NCBI GenBank assembly: GCA_965370045.1 | Contig: CBDUSI010000041.1 | Span: 1 to 34,952, forward strand | Source of the DNA: CAZONU01 sp965370045 | GTDB lineage: Bacteria > Planctomycetota > SZUA-567 > JAKLDR01 | Length of the DNA stretch: 34,952 bases | Direction of reading: 5' to 3' | Shown: in pieces, positions 8,094-17,655 of the stretch | Numbering within the stretch: position 1 is the first letter of the stretch | How the letters are laid out: the number at the start of each line of letters is the position of its first letter | Made by a program: the position numbers and the translations under genes | The notes under the pieces: model-generated | Told to the model about the DNA's origin: nothing | What the model saw: only the letters and a program-made list of their open reading frames with translations | Databases searched by the model: none

Positions 8094-8843
8094 GTGTTTG
8101 AGCCTAATGTCCCCGAGATACTGAAGCTGATCGAGCGCAGTCCGAATGCCTTGGTCCTTGACGTCGGCGGCTGCGCCTCTCCGTTCAACCGCGCCAACTG
8201 GATTATTGACCGCCTGCCGTTCGAGGAACGGGGCTTCTATGAAAAGACCGGACTGCTTCGGAGCCAGGGAGGCGAACGGGAGTTCTTCAGCGAAGACACC
8301 TGGGTGCAGCGGGACATCTGCGATCGGGAACCGTGGCCCTTCGCGGACAATTTCTTCGACTTCTCGATATGCTCCCAGACCCTGGAAGACCTGCGTGACC
8401 CGCTCTACGTATGCTCAGAGCTCGTTCGCGTGTCGAAGGCCGGCTACATCGAAACGCCATCCCGGGTCGCCGAATCCTGTCGCGGCTGGGAATCTCCCTG
8501 GATTGCCGGCCTGTCCCACCACCGCTGGCTGATCGAAGTCGAGGGCGCGCACGTCCGGTTCCTGCCCAAGCTGCACGCCCTCCACGCTGACTTCCGACTT
8601 GCTTTTCCGAGGTCTTATCTGCAGAGATTGGCGCCCGCTGAACGACTCGCCTTCCTTCTCTGGGAAGGCGACTTCACCTTCGAAGAGGTGGTGCTCAGGG
8701 GCAAGGACCGTCTTGAGAGCCTGATGAAGTTCGTGGCAGACAGGCACACCTACCCGCGGTACCGCTATTGGCTCCGGGCCGCCGGGGTCCAGGGCTTCAG
8801 AATCTGGAACGGAATTCGGAGGCGGATGTTCCCCGGTGACTGA
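8094..8843 (+). CDS. Class I SAM-dependent methyltransferase-like protein
   Basis: The GTG at 8094 has AGAGGA 8 bases upstream; the longer open frame from 7992 overlaps the pyruvyl transferase gene and is unlikely. The 249-residue protein has a motif I-like VLDVGGCASPF (21-31) and, later, WPFADNFFDFSICSQTLEDL, the post-II/III region typical of Methyltransf_11-type enzymes in which the protein tracks a target from a lipid or sugar. The Gly-rich motif is shorter than usual (DVGGC rather than DxGxGxG). A sugar-modifying role fits the operon. The substrate is unknown. Confidence 0.65.
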   Translation: MFEPNVPEILKLIERSPNALVLDVGGCASPFNRANWIIDRLPFEERGFYEKTGLLRSQGGEREFFSEDTWVQRDICDREPWPFADNFFDFSICSQTLEDLRDPLYVCSELVRVSKAGYIETPSRVAESCRGWESPWIAGLSHHRWLIEVEGAHVRFLPKLHALHADFRLAFPRSYLQRLAPAERLAFLLWEGDFTFEEVVLRGKDRLESLMKFVADRHTYPRYRYWLRAAGVQGFRIWNGIRRRMFPGD

Positions 8844-9990
8844 TCAACCCCTTTCCCTCTGCTACTCCGTGCCCGCTTCGCTGGGCATGGGCGGCATGGG
8901 CCGCGGCATGTCCGCCTCGGTGCGCGCCGCCGCCGAAGAGGGCTGGAAAGTCCGGGCCATCACCGGCCCCGGCGGCGCACCCCTGCCCGGCGTCGAGGCG
9001 CTCGAAGTTGACGTGTCCTGGGTGCCCAGGCTCGCCCGGCTGACCCCGGCGCGGTTCAGCCCCGCCTGGATGCGCTATCTCGCCGAGGGCGCCTACGACC
9101 GCCGGGCCGCCAGACTCGTGGGCAGCGCAGATGTCTTCCAGGGCGCGGTGCACTGCTGCCTGGCCTCGCTGCGAGCAGCCAGGCGCGCCGGCGCGTTGAC
9201 TATCGTCGAGAGCATGACCGCTCACGCCCGGCACATGAATCGGGTCGTGCGCCGGGAAGAGCAGGAGGTCGGCAGCAGCGCGCACTTCCACAACCGCCGC
9301 ACCGTGGCCCGCTGCGAGGCGGAGTACGCCGAAGCCGACTTCATCTACTGCAACTCGAACTACACCCGGCGGACCCTGATGGAAGAGGGCGTTCCCGAAG
9401 CCAAGGTCATCACCGTGCCACTGGGCGTCGAGGTGCCCGAAGAGGTCGCCCGCCACGAGGAAGCGCAGACATTTCGGGTCCTCTTCGTCGGGCATCTCGC
9501 CCTCTGGAAGGGGTTCCGCTACTTGTTGGCCGCCTGGGAAGCGCTGTCGCTCCCCGAGGCTGAACTCTACCTGCGCGGCGGTACCGGCGACCGCCCCTGC
9601 CGCCGGATACTGGAAGACTATCGCCGGCGCGTCCAGGTCACTGTCGACCCATCCTACGGGACGATCCCCTACCACGAGTTTTCGGTCCTGGTGCTGCCCT
9701 CGATCAGCGACGGGTTCGGGCTGGTGGTCCCCGAAGCCATGGCCGCCGGGCTGCCGGTGATAGTGACTGAGAACGTCGGCGCCGCCGACTGCGTGCGCGA
9801 GGGTGTTGACGGGTACGTAGTACCGGTCGGCGACGCCCAGGCGCTGGCCGCGCGCATCGAAACGCTCCACTCCGACCGGGACAAGCTCATCAGCATGGGC
9901 CGCGCCGCGCGCGAGCGCGCCGCCGAGTTCTCAATGGCGTCCTTCCGCAAGAAGTACATCGCCGCAATCCGGAGGATCGCCGGACGATGA
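8836..9990 (+). CDS. GT4-family glycosyltransferase
   Basis: This 384-residue GT-B fold protein has an N-terminal SVPASLGMGGMGRGM region. Its C-terminal nucleotide-sugar half contains LFVGHLALWKGFRYLLAAW and the EX7E-like SDGFGLVVPEAMAAGLPVIV (about 291-310). GT4 enzymes are retaining transferases that use nucleotide-activated sugars at the cytoplasmic face of the membrane. The GTG at 8836 overlaps the preceding gene by 8 bases, and its stop overlaps the next start (ATGA). The donor and acceptor cannot be read from sequence. Confidence 0.88.
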   Translation: MTDQPLSLCYSVPASLGMGGMGRGMSASVRAAAEEGWKVRAITGPGGAPLPGVEALEVDVSWVPRLARLTPARFSPAWMRYLAEGAYDRRAARLVGSADVFQGAVHCCLASLRAARRAGALTIVESMTAHARHMNRVVRREEQEVGSSAHFHNRRTVARCEAEYAEADFIYCNSNYTRRTLMEEGVPEAKVITVPLGVEVPEEVARHEEAQTFRVLFVGHLALWKGFRYLLAAWEALSLPEAELYLRGGTGDRPCRRILEDYRRRVQVTVDPSYGTIPYHEFSVLVLPSISDGFGLVVPEAMAAGLPVIVTENVGAADCVREGVDGYVVPVGDAQALAARIETLHSDRDKLISMGRAARERAAEFSMASFRKKYIAAIRRIAGR

Positions 9991-12900
9991 GTGAACGGGG
10001 ACCGCTGCGCGTGCTCTTCGTCCAGAGCCAGACGGAAATGGGCGGGGCGGAGATCAGCCTGCTGACCGCGCTCGGCGCCGTTGATCGCTCGCGGCTCACG
10101 CCCGCCGTGGCCACGCTGGGCTTCGGCCAAGGGGACTTCCTCGAGCGGCTGCGCGAGGCGGGTATAGAGGTCTTCGAACTGCAGGCCGGGCGACTGCGCA
10201 ACCCCTTTGGCTGGCTGCGCACCGTGGGGAAACTCTCCCGTATCGCCCGCCGGGGCGGCTTCGGCACGCTGGTATCCAACGGCTACCACCCGCACCTCTA
10301 TTCGCACCCGGCGGCGCGCCGCGCAGGCGCGCGTTCGGCCATGTTCTGCCGGGATTTCCCCAGCCCGCGTCGGTGCGGGCCCTGGATCGAGCGGCTGGCC
10401 TTTATGTTCGGCGCCGATACTTATCTGGTGGCCAGCGCCGCGATGGCTGGCGCGATAACGGAACGGAGCGGTGGACGGCGCCCCCCCCGGATAGTCCCCA
10501 ACGGCGTGGACATGGAGCGCTTCCGGCCCGCCCCCGAAGCCGCTGCCGCGCTGCGCGCCGAATTGGGGCTGAGGCCGGAGCACCTGCTGATGACCGTGGC
10601 AGGACGACTGCAGCCCAGCAAGGGCCAGCACCTCTTCCTGGAGGCCGCCGCCCTGGTGGCCAGCGCAGTGCCCGAAGCGCGTTTCCTGGTGGTCGGCGGG
10701 GCGCTCTTCGGGATGCACGGGGACTACCCCGACCAGCTCCGCGCGCAGGCTGCAGGCTTGGACTTTTCAGACAAGGTGATTTTCGCCGGCAACCGCGCGG
10801 ACATGCCCGCGGTCTACGCGGCCAGCGACGTGATAGCCATGACGTCAGTGCTTCCTGAGGGATTCGGGCGAGTGGTCATTGAGGCCATGGCCGTGGAGCG
10901 GCCGGTGCTGGTCGCCCGAGCCGGTGGCGCGACGGAGCTTTTCGTCGAGGGTCAGAGCGGCCTGGGTTACGAGCCGGGCAACGCCGCGGAACTCTCTGAG
11001 AAGATGATTGCGCTCTGCCGCGACGCGGACCTCCGCGGCCGACTGGGCGAGACCGCCAGAAGGCGGGCAACCGAACTCTACTCCGCGGAGCGCTCTGCGC
11101 AGGCTCTGGCCGAGGCCTTGGAGCTCGTCTCTGGAAGGTCGGCCTCGGCCCTGTCGCCGGGAGCGGTGCCGAAGGACGCGACAGACGCTGGCGCTTTCTC
11201 CAGAGGAATGCTCAAGCAACGAACCGTGCCGGGCGAGGATGACCGTGGCTTGGTAGCCATGCAAGAAGCTCGCTACCAAGTGGCAGCTGGGAAACTGGGC
11301 GGGATGATGGTGCTGGACCTCGGTTGCGGCGTGGGAGCTGGCACGCAACTGCTGGCCGGCAGGGGGGGGCGCACGATAGGCGTGGACCTGGACATCCGGA
11401 CACTTCGCCGGGCCTCGGAAGACTACGGTCAGGACGTACTCGGATTCACGGCTGCCAACGCGTTGCGCCTGCCCTTCGGTGAAGCCACCTTCGACGGAGT
11501 GGTCTGTTTCGAGTTGCTTGAACATCTGCCAGAGCCGGACCTGCTCATGAAGGAAATCTGCCGGGTGCTGAAGCCAGGTGGCAAGCTGCTGCTGAGCACA
11601 CCTAACCGGCTCACAGAGAGCAGCCTCGGCCTTCCCGGCGGACCTGGCGTTACCCCCTTGCACGTGAGCACACCGACCCCTGGGGAGCTTGAGAGGCTGG
11701 CGCGCAGCCACTTCCGTAACGTGCACATTCTGGGTTGCCGCAGAAGAGGCTCGCTGATGTACGCAGCATTGCGTCGGCTTGACTACTTCAACCTGAGATT
11801 GCGCTTCCGCGGCAAGCTTCGCCAGAATCTCGCCAAGAGCATGGGCGCGCCCACAGGGGTCCCGGCCGGTTCAGCGGGCCAGTTCGTATTCAGCCCCCGA
11901 GGCCTGCGCCAGGCGACCTACCTCATGGCCATATGCAAAGGTCCTCTCTCCGCGCTGAGGGTTCGGCTCTCGGTGGTCACCGCAGCCTATCCTCCGGATG
12001 TCGGCGGCGTCGCTGACCACAGTCAGCTTCTGGCCGCCGAACTGGGTTCCCGAGGGCTGGAAGTGGAGGTGTTCACCACCGCACAGGGAGGACCGGTCGC
12101 CGGGGACAAGCTTCCGGTGCGTCGCGTGAAGGAACGCTGGTCCCTGCGAGGCGTGCGGCGCCTGGCCCTTCTGCTTGCCGAGGATCCGAAGCGGGCGGCG
12201 CTTTTCCAGTACGTGCCTCACCTTTACGGGCGAGCCGGTTTTGCGCCTGGCGCGGCGCTGCTTCCGCTTTTCTGCCGCTTCAGAGGTCTGCGAGTCGTAA
12301 CCCACTTCCACGAAGTGTGCGTGCCCTGGTCAGCACACCCGCTACGGTTTCTACAGTCGGCCGTCCACCGGTTGCAGGCGGCGGTGCTGGTGTTCGGATC
12401 AGCGGGAGCCTCCTTCTCCAACCGACGCGACGCCAATCTCATGAGTTGGGCCGTAAGGCTCTTCGGCAGACCGTGGTCCGTGCTGGCTTCCGGGCCGACC
12501 GTACCGCAGGCAGCGGTTCCCTCCGATCAGCGCGCACAGATACGTTCCCGCTGGGGGAGAGAGGGTGAATCGCTGGTGGTGAGCTACGGCCTGGCCTCGC
12601 GTGCCAAGCGCTATGACTTGGCCCTGGACGCATTGCGACTCCTGAAGGAGGAGGGACGCAACCTGCGCCTGCTGATGCTTGGCGACCAGGAATCCGGCGA
12701 TGGGGAATACTGTCGCGAGATCCGCGAGAAGGCTCACCAGCTCGGGATCGAGGACCGCGTCTCTTGGAGCGGCCCGTTGCCGGCTCGCGATGTGTCCGAA
12801 ATCCTGGCAGTCGCCGACCTCATGTGGCACTTGAACGCCGGGGGGCTTACCACTCGCAGCGGCGCCGCCGCCTGTGCGCTGGCCCAGGGCCTGCCGGTCG

Positions 12901-13139
12901 TCGCTTTTGGCGGGCAGGGTCTTGACTCCTGCTTCCGCGATGGTGACAATGTGCTGGCGGTGGCTGAGGTTTCCGCACGAGGGTTGGCCGGGGCGACGGC
13001 GCAACTGCTGTCTTCGCCAGAACTTGCCGCCAGGCTGCGCGCAGGCGCGCGCCGCCTGCACGACGAGGTCTTCGCCTGGCCGGTGATAGCCGAGAGCTGT
13101 CTCAAGCTGCTGCAGTGTGCGGGGGTGGACGTTGGCTAG
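9987..13139 (+). CDS. Three-domain fusion: GT4 glycosyltransferase - SAM methyltransferase - GT4-like glycosyltransferase
   Basis: One uninterrupted frame of 1050 residues holds three enzymes. Residues about 8-385 are a GT4, with VNGG-type N-terminal MGGAEISLL, VAGRLQPSKGQHLFLEAA and PEGFGRVVIEAMAVERPVLV near 291. Residues about 410-630 are a class I methyltransferase with MVLDLGCGVGAGTQLL near 443, PFGEATFDGVVCFELLEHL and VLKPGGKLLLSTPNR. Residues about 658-1045 are a second GT-B enzyme beginning LSVVTAAYPPDVGGVADHS; its donor half lacks the usual EGFG and shows LTTRSGAAACALAQGLPVVA instead. The start ATG overlaps the previous stop. The likely job is sequential addition and methylation of sugars on one growing chain. 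Three separate genes fused without stops is the reading from sequence; a missed frameshift is possible but not seen. Confidence 0.88.
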   Translation: MSERGPLRVLFVQSQTEMGGAEISLLTALGAVDRSRLTPAVATLGFGQGDFLERLREAGIEVFELQAGRLRNPFGWLRTVGKLSRIARRGGFGTLVSNGYHPHLYSHPAARRAGARSAMFCRDFPSPRRCGPWIERLAFMFGADTYLVASAAMAGAITERSGGRRPPRIVPNGVDMERFRPAPEAAAALRAELGLRPEHLLMTVAGRLQPSKGQHLFLEAAALVASAVPEARFLVVGGALFGMHGDYPDQLRAQAAGLDFSDKVIFAGNRADMPAVYAASDVIAMTSVLPEGFGRVVIEAMAVERPVLVARAGGATELFVEGQSGLGYEPGNAAELSEKMIALCRDADLRGRLGETARRRATELYSAERSAQALAEALELVSGRSASALSPGAVPKDATDAGAFSRGMLKQRTVPGEDDRGLVAMQEARYQVAAGKLGGMMVLDLGCGVGAGTQLLAGRGGRTIGVDLDIRTLRRASEDYGQDVLGFTAANALRLPFGEATFDGVVCFELLEHLPEPDLLMKEICRVLKPGGKLLLSTPNRLTESSLGLPGGPGVTPLHVSTPTPGELERLARSHFRNVHILGCRRRGSLMYAALRRLDYFNLRLRFRGKLRQNLAKSMGAPTGVPAGSAGQFVFSPRGLRQATYLMAICKGPLSALRVRLSVVTAAYPPDVGGVADHSQLLAAELGSRGLEVEVFTTAQGGPVAGDKLPVRRVKERWSLRGVRRLALLLAEDPKRAALFQYVPHLYGRAGFAPGAALLPLFCRFRGLRVVTHFHEVCVPWSAHPLRFLQSAVHRLQAAVLVFGSAGASFSNRRDANLMSWAVRLFGRPWSVLASGPTVPQAAVPSDQRAQIRSRWGREGESLVVSYGLASRAKRYDLALDALRLLKEEGRNLRLLMLGDQESGDGEYCREIREKAHQLGIEDRVSWSGPLPARDVSEILAVADLMWHLNAGGLTTRSGAAACALAQGLPVVAFGGQGLDSCFRDGDNVLAVAEVSARGLAGATAQLLSSPELAARLRAGARRLHDEVFAWPVIAESCLKLLQCAGVDVG

Positions 13140-14610
13140 CCCAAGCTACGCAGGACCGCGCCTCTTCGGGATCGGCGTGCAGCTGGTCTTGGCCACCGCC
13201 CTGGCCGTGGTCCTGGGCCTGAGCGCCGGGACCGAGCGGTACATACTCATCGGCGTGCTGCTCGGCGGAGCCGCGGTGATGCTCTCAGCGCTCAACTGGC
13301 GCCGGCACCTCATCCCCATGATCTTCGCCTACGTGTGCGTGGAAGGCTTTGTCTCCCTGCTCTTCCGACAGTATCGCGTGTCGCTGCTCCTCAAGGACTT
13401 CCTGATAATCATCGCCTACGTGAGCTTCCTGGCCGAGATAGTCTCCACCAAGAAGTTCGTGTTCTTCCGGGGAATACTGGTGCCCATGGCCGTTCTCGTT
13501 TTGCTGGGCATCGCCGAGATATTCAACCCCGGACTGCCCAACGTGCTGGTGGGCGTGGTAGGGTTCAAGATACTCTGTTTCTACATGCCGCTGGTCTTCC
13601 TGGGGTACTACTGCTTCAGGACCCTGGAGGAATCCAGGCGTTTCATACTCTTCCTGCTGGTCCTCGCCATTCCCGTGGGATTGGTGGCAGCTTGGCAGTA
13701 CGCCATCGGTCCGGCCGCCATGACGCAGTTCGGAGGCGCCTTCGAGATAGCTGTGGTGCGCACTCCAGGCAGCGCTTACGGGAGTCACCTGCGAGCCATT
13801 GGCACCTTCGCCTCGCCGGGAATGTTGTCTTGGTTCGCCTTCTGCATGGTGGCCCTGGCAATAGCCTTCCTGGGCACGTCGACCTCCCGGCGCGACAAGT
13901 ACGTGGGCATGATTGGCCTTTTTGCGGTGGTGATTTCCCTGCTGGCCAGCGGTACCCGGGGAGGCCTGTTAACCACTGCGGCGGTCACTATTGCCATTTT
14001 CGTGTTGCTCGGCAAACGCAAACAACTCGTTGTCGGTCTGGCGCTTGGCGCCGCTGCGGTCTTGATGCTGGCCTTGGTGAGCAAGGGCATAGTGGGCAGG
14101 CTTGAGTCTCTGCTCCATCCCGAAGTCTACGTTACCCGGCTTGCCATGGCCATTAGCGGAACGGCGAGAGGCCTCAGCAAGGCCCCGCTTGGTTTCGGCC
14201 TGGGTTACGCCAGCGTGGGCGCGCGGCACGTCATGCCCGGAGGCCAGCCGATCATGATGGCTGAGAACTACGCCACTAAGCTGGCCTACGAGATGGGCTG
14301 GTTCGGCCTGACCGCCTTCCTCTGGCTTGTGGGCGCTTCGTTCAGCCAGGGGTTACGCTGCTACCGGCAATGCACGAGCCCTGAGAGTCGCTGGGTGGTC
14401 GGATGCTTGGCTATCTTCTTGGCCGGACTGCTATCGATTACGCTGGTCGCCGGAACGGGCCTCGACAAAATCCCGGGGAACGTATTCTTCTGGTTCTTCC
14501 TGGGGGTAATGCTCAAGGTACCGGATATGCAGGTCGATTCGCGTGCGGGCAATATCGCCGGTCCCCCCGGCAATCTCCAGGCGCCTCCAGGCTTCAGACC
14601 CGCACGATGA
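13117..14610 (+). CDS. O-antigen polymerase/ligase-like membrane protein (Wzy/WaaL family)
   Basis: The 497-residue polytopic membrane protein has about a dozen hydrophobic segments and, in its middle, ISLLASGTRGGLLTTAAV, the S-x-(S/T)RG motif of the Wzy_C (PF04932-type) family. A large loop between the later helices (LGYASVGARHVMPGGQ and MAENYATKLAYEMGW) fits the periplasmic catalytic loop. It is best read as the polymerase that joins flipped repeat units, since the operon also carries wzx and a priming transferase. A ligase role cannot be excluded. The start is uncertain: the GTG at 13117 lacks a ribosome-binding site, and a TTG at 13132 has GGGGGTGG just upstream. Confidence 0.8.
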   Translation: MRGWTLASPSYAGPRLFGIGVQLVLATALAVVLGLSAGTERYILIGVLLGGAAVMLSALNWRRHLIPMIFAYVCVEGFVSLLFRQYRVSLLLKDFLIIIAYVSFLAEIVSTKKFVFFRGILVPMAVLVLLGIAEIFNPGLPNVLVGVVGFKILCFYMPLVFLGYYCFRTLEESRRFILFLLVLAIPVGLVAAWQYAIGPAAMTQFGGAFEIAVVRTPGSAYGSHLRAIGTFASPGMLSWFAFCMVALAIAFLGTSTSRRDKYVGMIGLFAVVISLLASGTRGGLLTTAAVTIAIFVLLGKRKQLVVGLALGAAAVLMLALVSKGIVGRLESLLHPEVYVTRLAMAISGTARGLSKAPLGFGLGYASVGARHVMPGGQPIMMAENYATKLAYEMGWFGLTAFLWLVGASFSQGLRCYRQCTSPESRWVVGCLAIFLAGLLSITLVAGTGLDKIPGNVFFWFFLGVMLKVPDMQVDSRAGNIAGPPGNLQAPPGFRPAR

Positions 14611-15683
14611 GGCTGGCCCTCTTCCGCAGCCTGCGCGGGCAGGCCAGCATGGAGCGCTACGCGCGCGCGCTGAGCGCTTCCCTGAAAGAGGCGGATCCCA
14701 GCCTCGAAGTGGAAGCCCTGCCCGGGCCGGACTTCCCCCGGCGGCCCTTCCACTGGCGAAAGTACGTCAGCTACCAACGGGCCGCCCGGCGCTGGGCGGG
14801 CGAGGTCAACCATGTCATCGACCACGGCTACGGACACCTGGCATTGAGCCTGCCCGCCGGCCGGACGCTGGTCACCCTGCACGATATGGGGCCTCTGTGG
14901 CCGGGCCGGGGACGCTTCAAGGGACGCGAGGGAGGCTGGCGGGCAGCCGCGGCCTACGGGTATTCGGTCCGGGCCATGAAACGCGCGGCCCGGATCGTGG
15001 CTGTCTCCGAATCGGCCAGGCGCGACCTCCTGGAACACACCGGCTGGCCGGAGGAGCGCGTGAAGGTCGTTCTTTCCGGCGTGGAGGAACGCTTCCGCCC
15101 GGTGGAGAACCCCGGCGACACTCTGGCCAAGCTGGGGATCGCCGGCCGGCGTTTCCTGCTCCACGTGGGCGGCAGCTCCGCGCGCAAGAACCTGGCCACG
15201 GTCGTCAGGGCGCTGCCGCTCCTGGACGGGGAGATATTCCTGGTCAAGGCCGGCGCGCCGCTGGAGGAGCCCGAGCGCCGGCTCCTCCAGCAGTTGGGCC
15301 TCGCCGGACGCCTGATGGAACTCGGGCCGGTCGACGAGGAACTGCTTCCCGCGCTCTACTCAGCGGCCGAGGCGCTGGTATTCCCGTCCCTCTACGAGGG
15401 CTTCGGCTGGCCGCCGCTGGAAGCCATGGCCTGCGGGACCCCTGCGGTGATAGCCGGGATCCCCGCGCTGCGGGAGGTCGCGGGCCCCGGCGCGGTGATG
15501 GTCGATGACCCCGAGGACCCCGAACAACTGTCCGGTGCGGTCAAGCGCTGCCTGCGCGGCGCGCCAGAGCGCGAGGAAATCATCGCCCGCGGCCGGGCGC
15601 GCGCCGCGGAGTTCACCTGGGAGCGGGCCGCCAGCGCGTATCTCGACATCTACCGCGACATCATCGAGGAGGCCCGGCGGTGA
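14607..15683 (+). CDS. GT4-family glycosyltransferase (mannosyltransferase-like)
   Basis: The ATG at 14607 overlaps the preceding stop (ATGA); the longer frame from 14403 is a shadow of the polymerase gene. The 358-residue protein has TLVTLHDMGPLW, RIVAVSESARRDLLEH, LLHVGGSSARKNLATVVRAL and SLYEGFGWPPLEAMACGTPA (about 261-280), the common arrangement of GT4 mannosyl- and related transferases. It should act at the inner face of the membrane on the lipid-linked repeat unit. Confidence 0.88.
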   Translation: MRLALFRSLRGQASMERYARALSASLKEADPSLEVEALPGPDFPRRPFHWRKYVSYQRAARRWAGEVNHVIDHGYGHLALSLPAGRTLVTLHDMGPLWPGRGRFKGREGGWRAAAAYGYSVRAMKRAARIVAVSESARRDLLEHTGWPEERVKVVLSGVEERFRPVENPGDTLAKLGIAGRRFLLHVGGSSARKNLATVVRALPLLDGEIFLVKAGAPLEEPERRLLQQLGLAGRLMELGPVDEELLPALYSAAEALVFPSLYEGFGWPPLEAMACGTPAVIAGIPALREVAGPGAVMVDDPEDPEQLSGAVKRCLRGAPEREEIIARGRARAAEFTWERAASAYLDIYRDIIEEARR

Positions 15684-16858
15684 GAATCGCCGTCATGGTG
15701 CCCTCCGTGGCCGCGGGGACCGGCGGAACGGAGCGCTGCGCGGCGGCGCTGCTCCGGGAGCTTGCCAGGCGCGGCCACGAAGTGGTGCTTTTCACTTCCG
15801 ACATCGAGGGCCAGGATCTCGGCGCGGTCGAGGTGCGGCACGTCCCGCGCCTGGCGCGGCCCAGTCCCGTGGCCTACGCGAGCTTCATGGCCTCGGCGGC
15901 GCTCCGCCGGCGTGCGGCGGGTCGCTTCGACATCGTCTACTCGCCGGGGGCCAACACGCTGGCCGCCGACGTGGCCACCGCGCATTACTCCGCGGAGCGC
16001 GGCCGCAAGCTGATGCGCTCCGGAGAGCTGGCCCTGTCCGGCTCGGTGCTGCGGCGCGCGGCGCGCGGGTGCTTTCTGGCGCTGGCCGCGCGCGCCGAGC
16101 GGCGCCTGTACCGCTCGAAGCGCTGCCGGCGGATCATCGCCGTTTCCGAGCGCCTCAAGGGCGACCTGGTCGAGGACTACGACCTGGAATACGACCGCCT
16201 GACGGTGATCCCCAACGGAGTGGACGCGGACGAGTTCAACCCCGGCCTGCGCGAGTCGGCCGGCCGCGCGCGGCGCGAGAAGCTGGGCCTGGGCGGCGGC
16301 GAGCTGCTGGCCCTCTTCATGGGCGGCGACTGGGAGCGCAAGGGGCTGGCCACGCTGCTGGAGGCCTTCGCGCGCCTCTCGGCGGAGCGCGCCGCGCTCA
16401 AGCTGGCGGTGGTGGGGCAGGGCAATGCCCGGGACTGGGAGCGCCGCGCCGCGGCGCTGGACCTCTCCGAGCGGGTACTCTTCTGCGGGCCGACCAGCCG
16501 GCCCGCCGAGTGGTACGCGGCCGCGGACTTCCTGGTGCTGCCCACCCGCTACGAGCCCTTCGGCCTGCCGCCCCTGGAGGCCGCGGCCTGCGGGACGCCG
16601 GCGGCCTTCAGCGCCCTGGCCGGCTGCGCCGAGCTACTCCCCGACGAGGAGTGCGCCCTGCACTTCGAAGACCCCACTGACGCCGGGGAACTGCGCGTGA
16701 AGATGGAGCGCCTGACCGCCGATGATGAACTGAGAAAGCGCCTGGCCGGGAACGCGCGGGCGGTTGCCGCGGAGTGGACGTGGTCCCGGGTGGCCGCCGA
16801 GACCGAGGCGGTCTTCGAAGAGATACTGGCCGGGAAGAAGCGGGAGGAGGAGCGTTGA
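15680..16858 (+). CDS. GT4-family glycosyltransferase
   Basis: The GTG at 15680 overlaps the previous stop by 4 bases (GTGA). The 392-residue GT-B protein has an N-terminal PSVAAGTGGTERCAAALLRE acceptor domain, RRIIAVSERLKGDLVEDY, VIPNGVDADEFNP, FMGGDWERKGLATLLEAF and YEPFGLPPLEAAACGTPAAF (about 289-308). The pattern NGVD...F is that of WaaG-like GT4 transferases, which often add glucose. That donor preference is only suggestive here. Confidence 0.88.
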   Translation: MRIAVMVPSVAAGTGGTERCAAALLRELARRGHEVVLFTSDIEGQDLGAVEVRHVPRLARPSPVAYASFMASAALRRRAAGRFDIVYSPGANTLAADVATAHYSAERGRKLMRSGELALSGSVLRRAARGCFLALAARAERRLYRSKRCRRIIAVSERLKGDLVEDYDLEYDRLTVIPNGVDADEFNPGLRESAGRARREKLGLGGGELLALFMGGDWERKGLATLLEAFARLSAERAALKLAVVGQGNARDWERRAAALDLSERVLFCGPTSRPAEWYAAADFLVLPTRYEPFGLPPLEAAACGTPAAFSALAGCAELLPDEECALHFEDPTDAGELRVKMERLTADDELRKRLAGNARAVAAEWTWSRVAAETEAVFEEILAGKKREEER

Positions 16859-17655
16859 GCCGGCTGACCCGCAGGGTCTACGAACTGGCTTACGGCCGGC
16901 ACCTGCCGCCGGGCGACACCGGCGGGGAACTGGGCATGTCCACGATTGAGCTCGTCGAGTTCCTGTGGCAGAAGGGCGGGATGGCCCGGCTGCGGGGCCT
17001 TTGGCGGGCCTGGCGGCTGGGCGGCTGCGCCGGGCGGCTCTTCGTGGGCCGGGGCGTGAAGATCGCCTTCCCCCGACACCTGCACGTCGGCTACAACGTG
17101 CTGCTGTCCGACGGGGTCAACATCAACGCCTTCTCGCAGAAGGGCTGCCGGCTGGGTGACAACGTGCGCATCCGCGAAAACGTCTGGATGCTGTCCACCA
17201 GCGTGCTCACCGATCCGGGCGTGGGCCTGTCTCTGGGCGACAACGTCTACGTGGGGCCCTTCTCGGTGCTGGGCGCCGGGGGCGGGTTGACCATTCACAA
17301 CGACGTGACCATCGGCGCGCACGTCGACATCCTCGCCGAGGACCACAACTTCGGCGACACCGACCTGCCCATCAACCAGCAGGGCGTGGTGCGCAGGGGC
17401 ATAGTCATCGAGGAGGACTGCTGGATCGGCAACCGCGCGACGATCCTCGACGGGGTGCGCATCGGACGGGGCAGCGTGATCGGCGCGGCGGCTGTAGTCA
17501 CCAGAGACATCCCCGAGTTCAGCGTGGCGGTGGGCTCGCCCGCCCGGGTCCTCCGCGACCGGCGCTACCGCGGGCCGCTGGTTGACGGGGACGAGGCCGG
17601 GCAGCGCGGCCAGGAAGCACCAACGGACGGGGACCAGCGGACGCCAGACTCTTGA
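16855..17655 (+). CDS. Hexapeptide-repeat (left-handed beta-helix) acyltransferase
   Basis: The TTG at 16855 overlaps the previous stop (TTGA), with GGAGGAG just upstream. The frame open from 16774 is a shadow. The 266-residue protein carries repeated hexapeptide turns (VGYNVLLSDGVNINAFSQ, LGDNVRIRENVW, LGDNVYVGPFSVLGAGG) and the CoA-binding end IVIEEDCWIGNRATILDGV then IGAAAVVTRDIPEFSVAVGS-PAR. The catalytic His is probably in the AEDHNFG segment. This is the WcaF/LacA/NodL-type architecture. The expected reaction is transfer of acetyl from acetyl-CoA to a sugar OH or NH2. The last 25 residues are hydrophilic and poorly conserved in type. Confidence 0.85.
   Translation: MSRLTRRVYELAYGRHLPPGDTGGELGMSTIELVEFLWQKGGMARLRGLWRAWRLGGCAGRLFVGRGVKIAFPRHLHVGYNVLLSDGVNINAFSQKGCRLGDNVRIRENVWMLSTSVLTDPGVGLSLGDNVYVGPFSVLGAGGGLTIHNDVTIGAHVDILAEDHNFGDTDLPINQQGVVRRGIVIEEDCWIGNRATILDGVRIGRGSVIGAAAVVTRDIPEFSVAVGSPARVLRDRRYRGPLVDGDEAGQRGQEAPTDGDQRTPDS

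Noticed and set aside
8797..9870. 357-codon open frame on the minus strand
   Set aside because: It lies entirely across the GT4 gene, with Gly/His/Arg-rich low-complexity translation typical of a GC-rich shadow frame.
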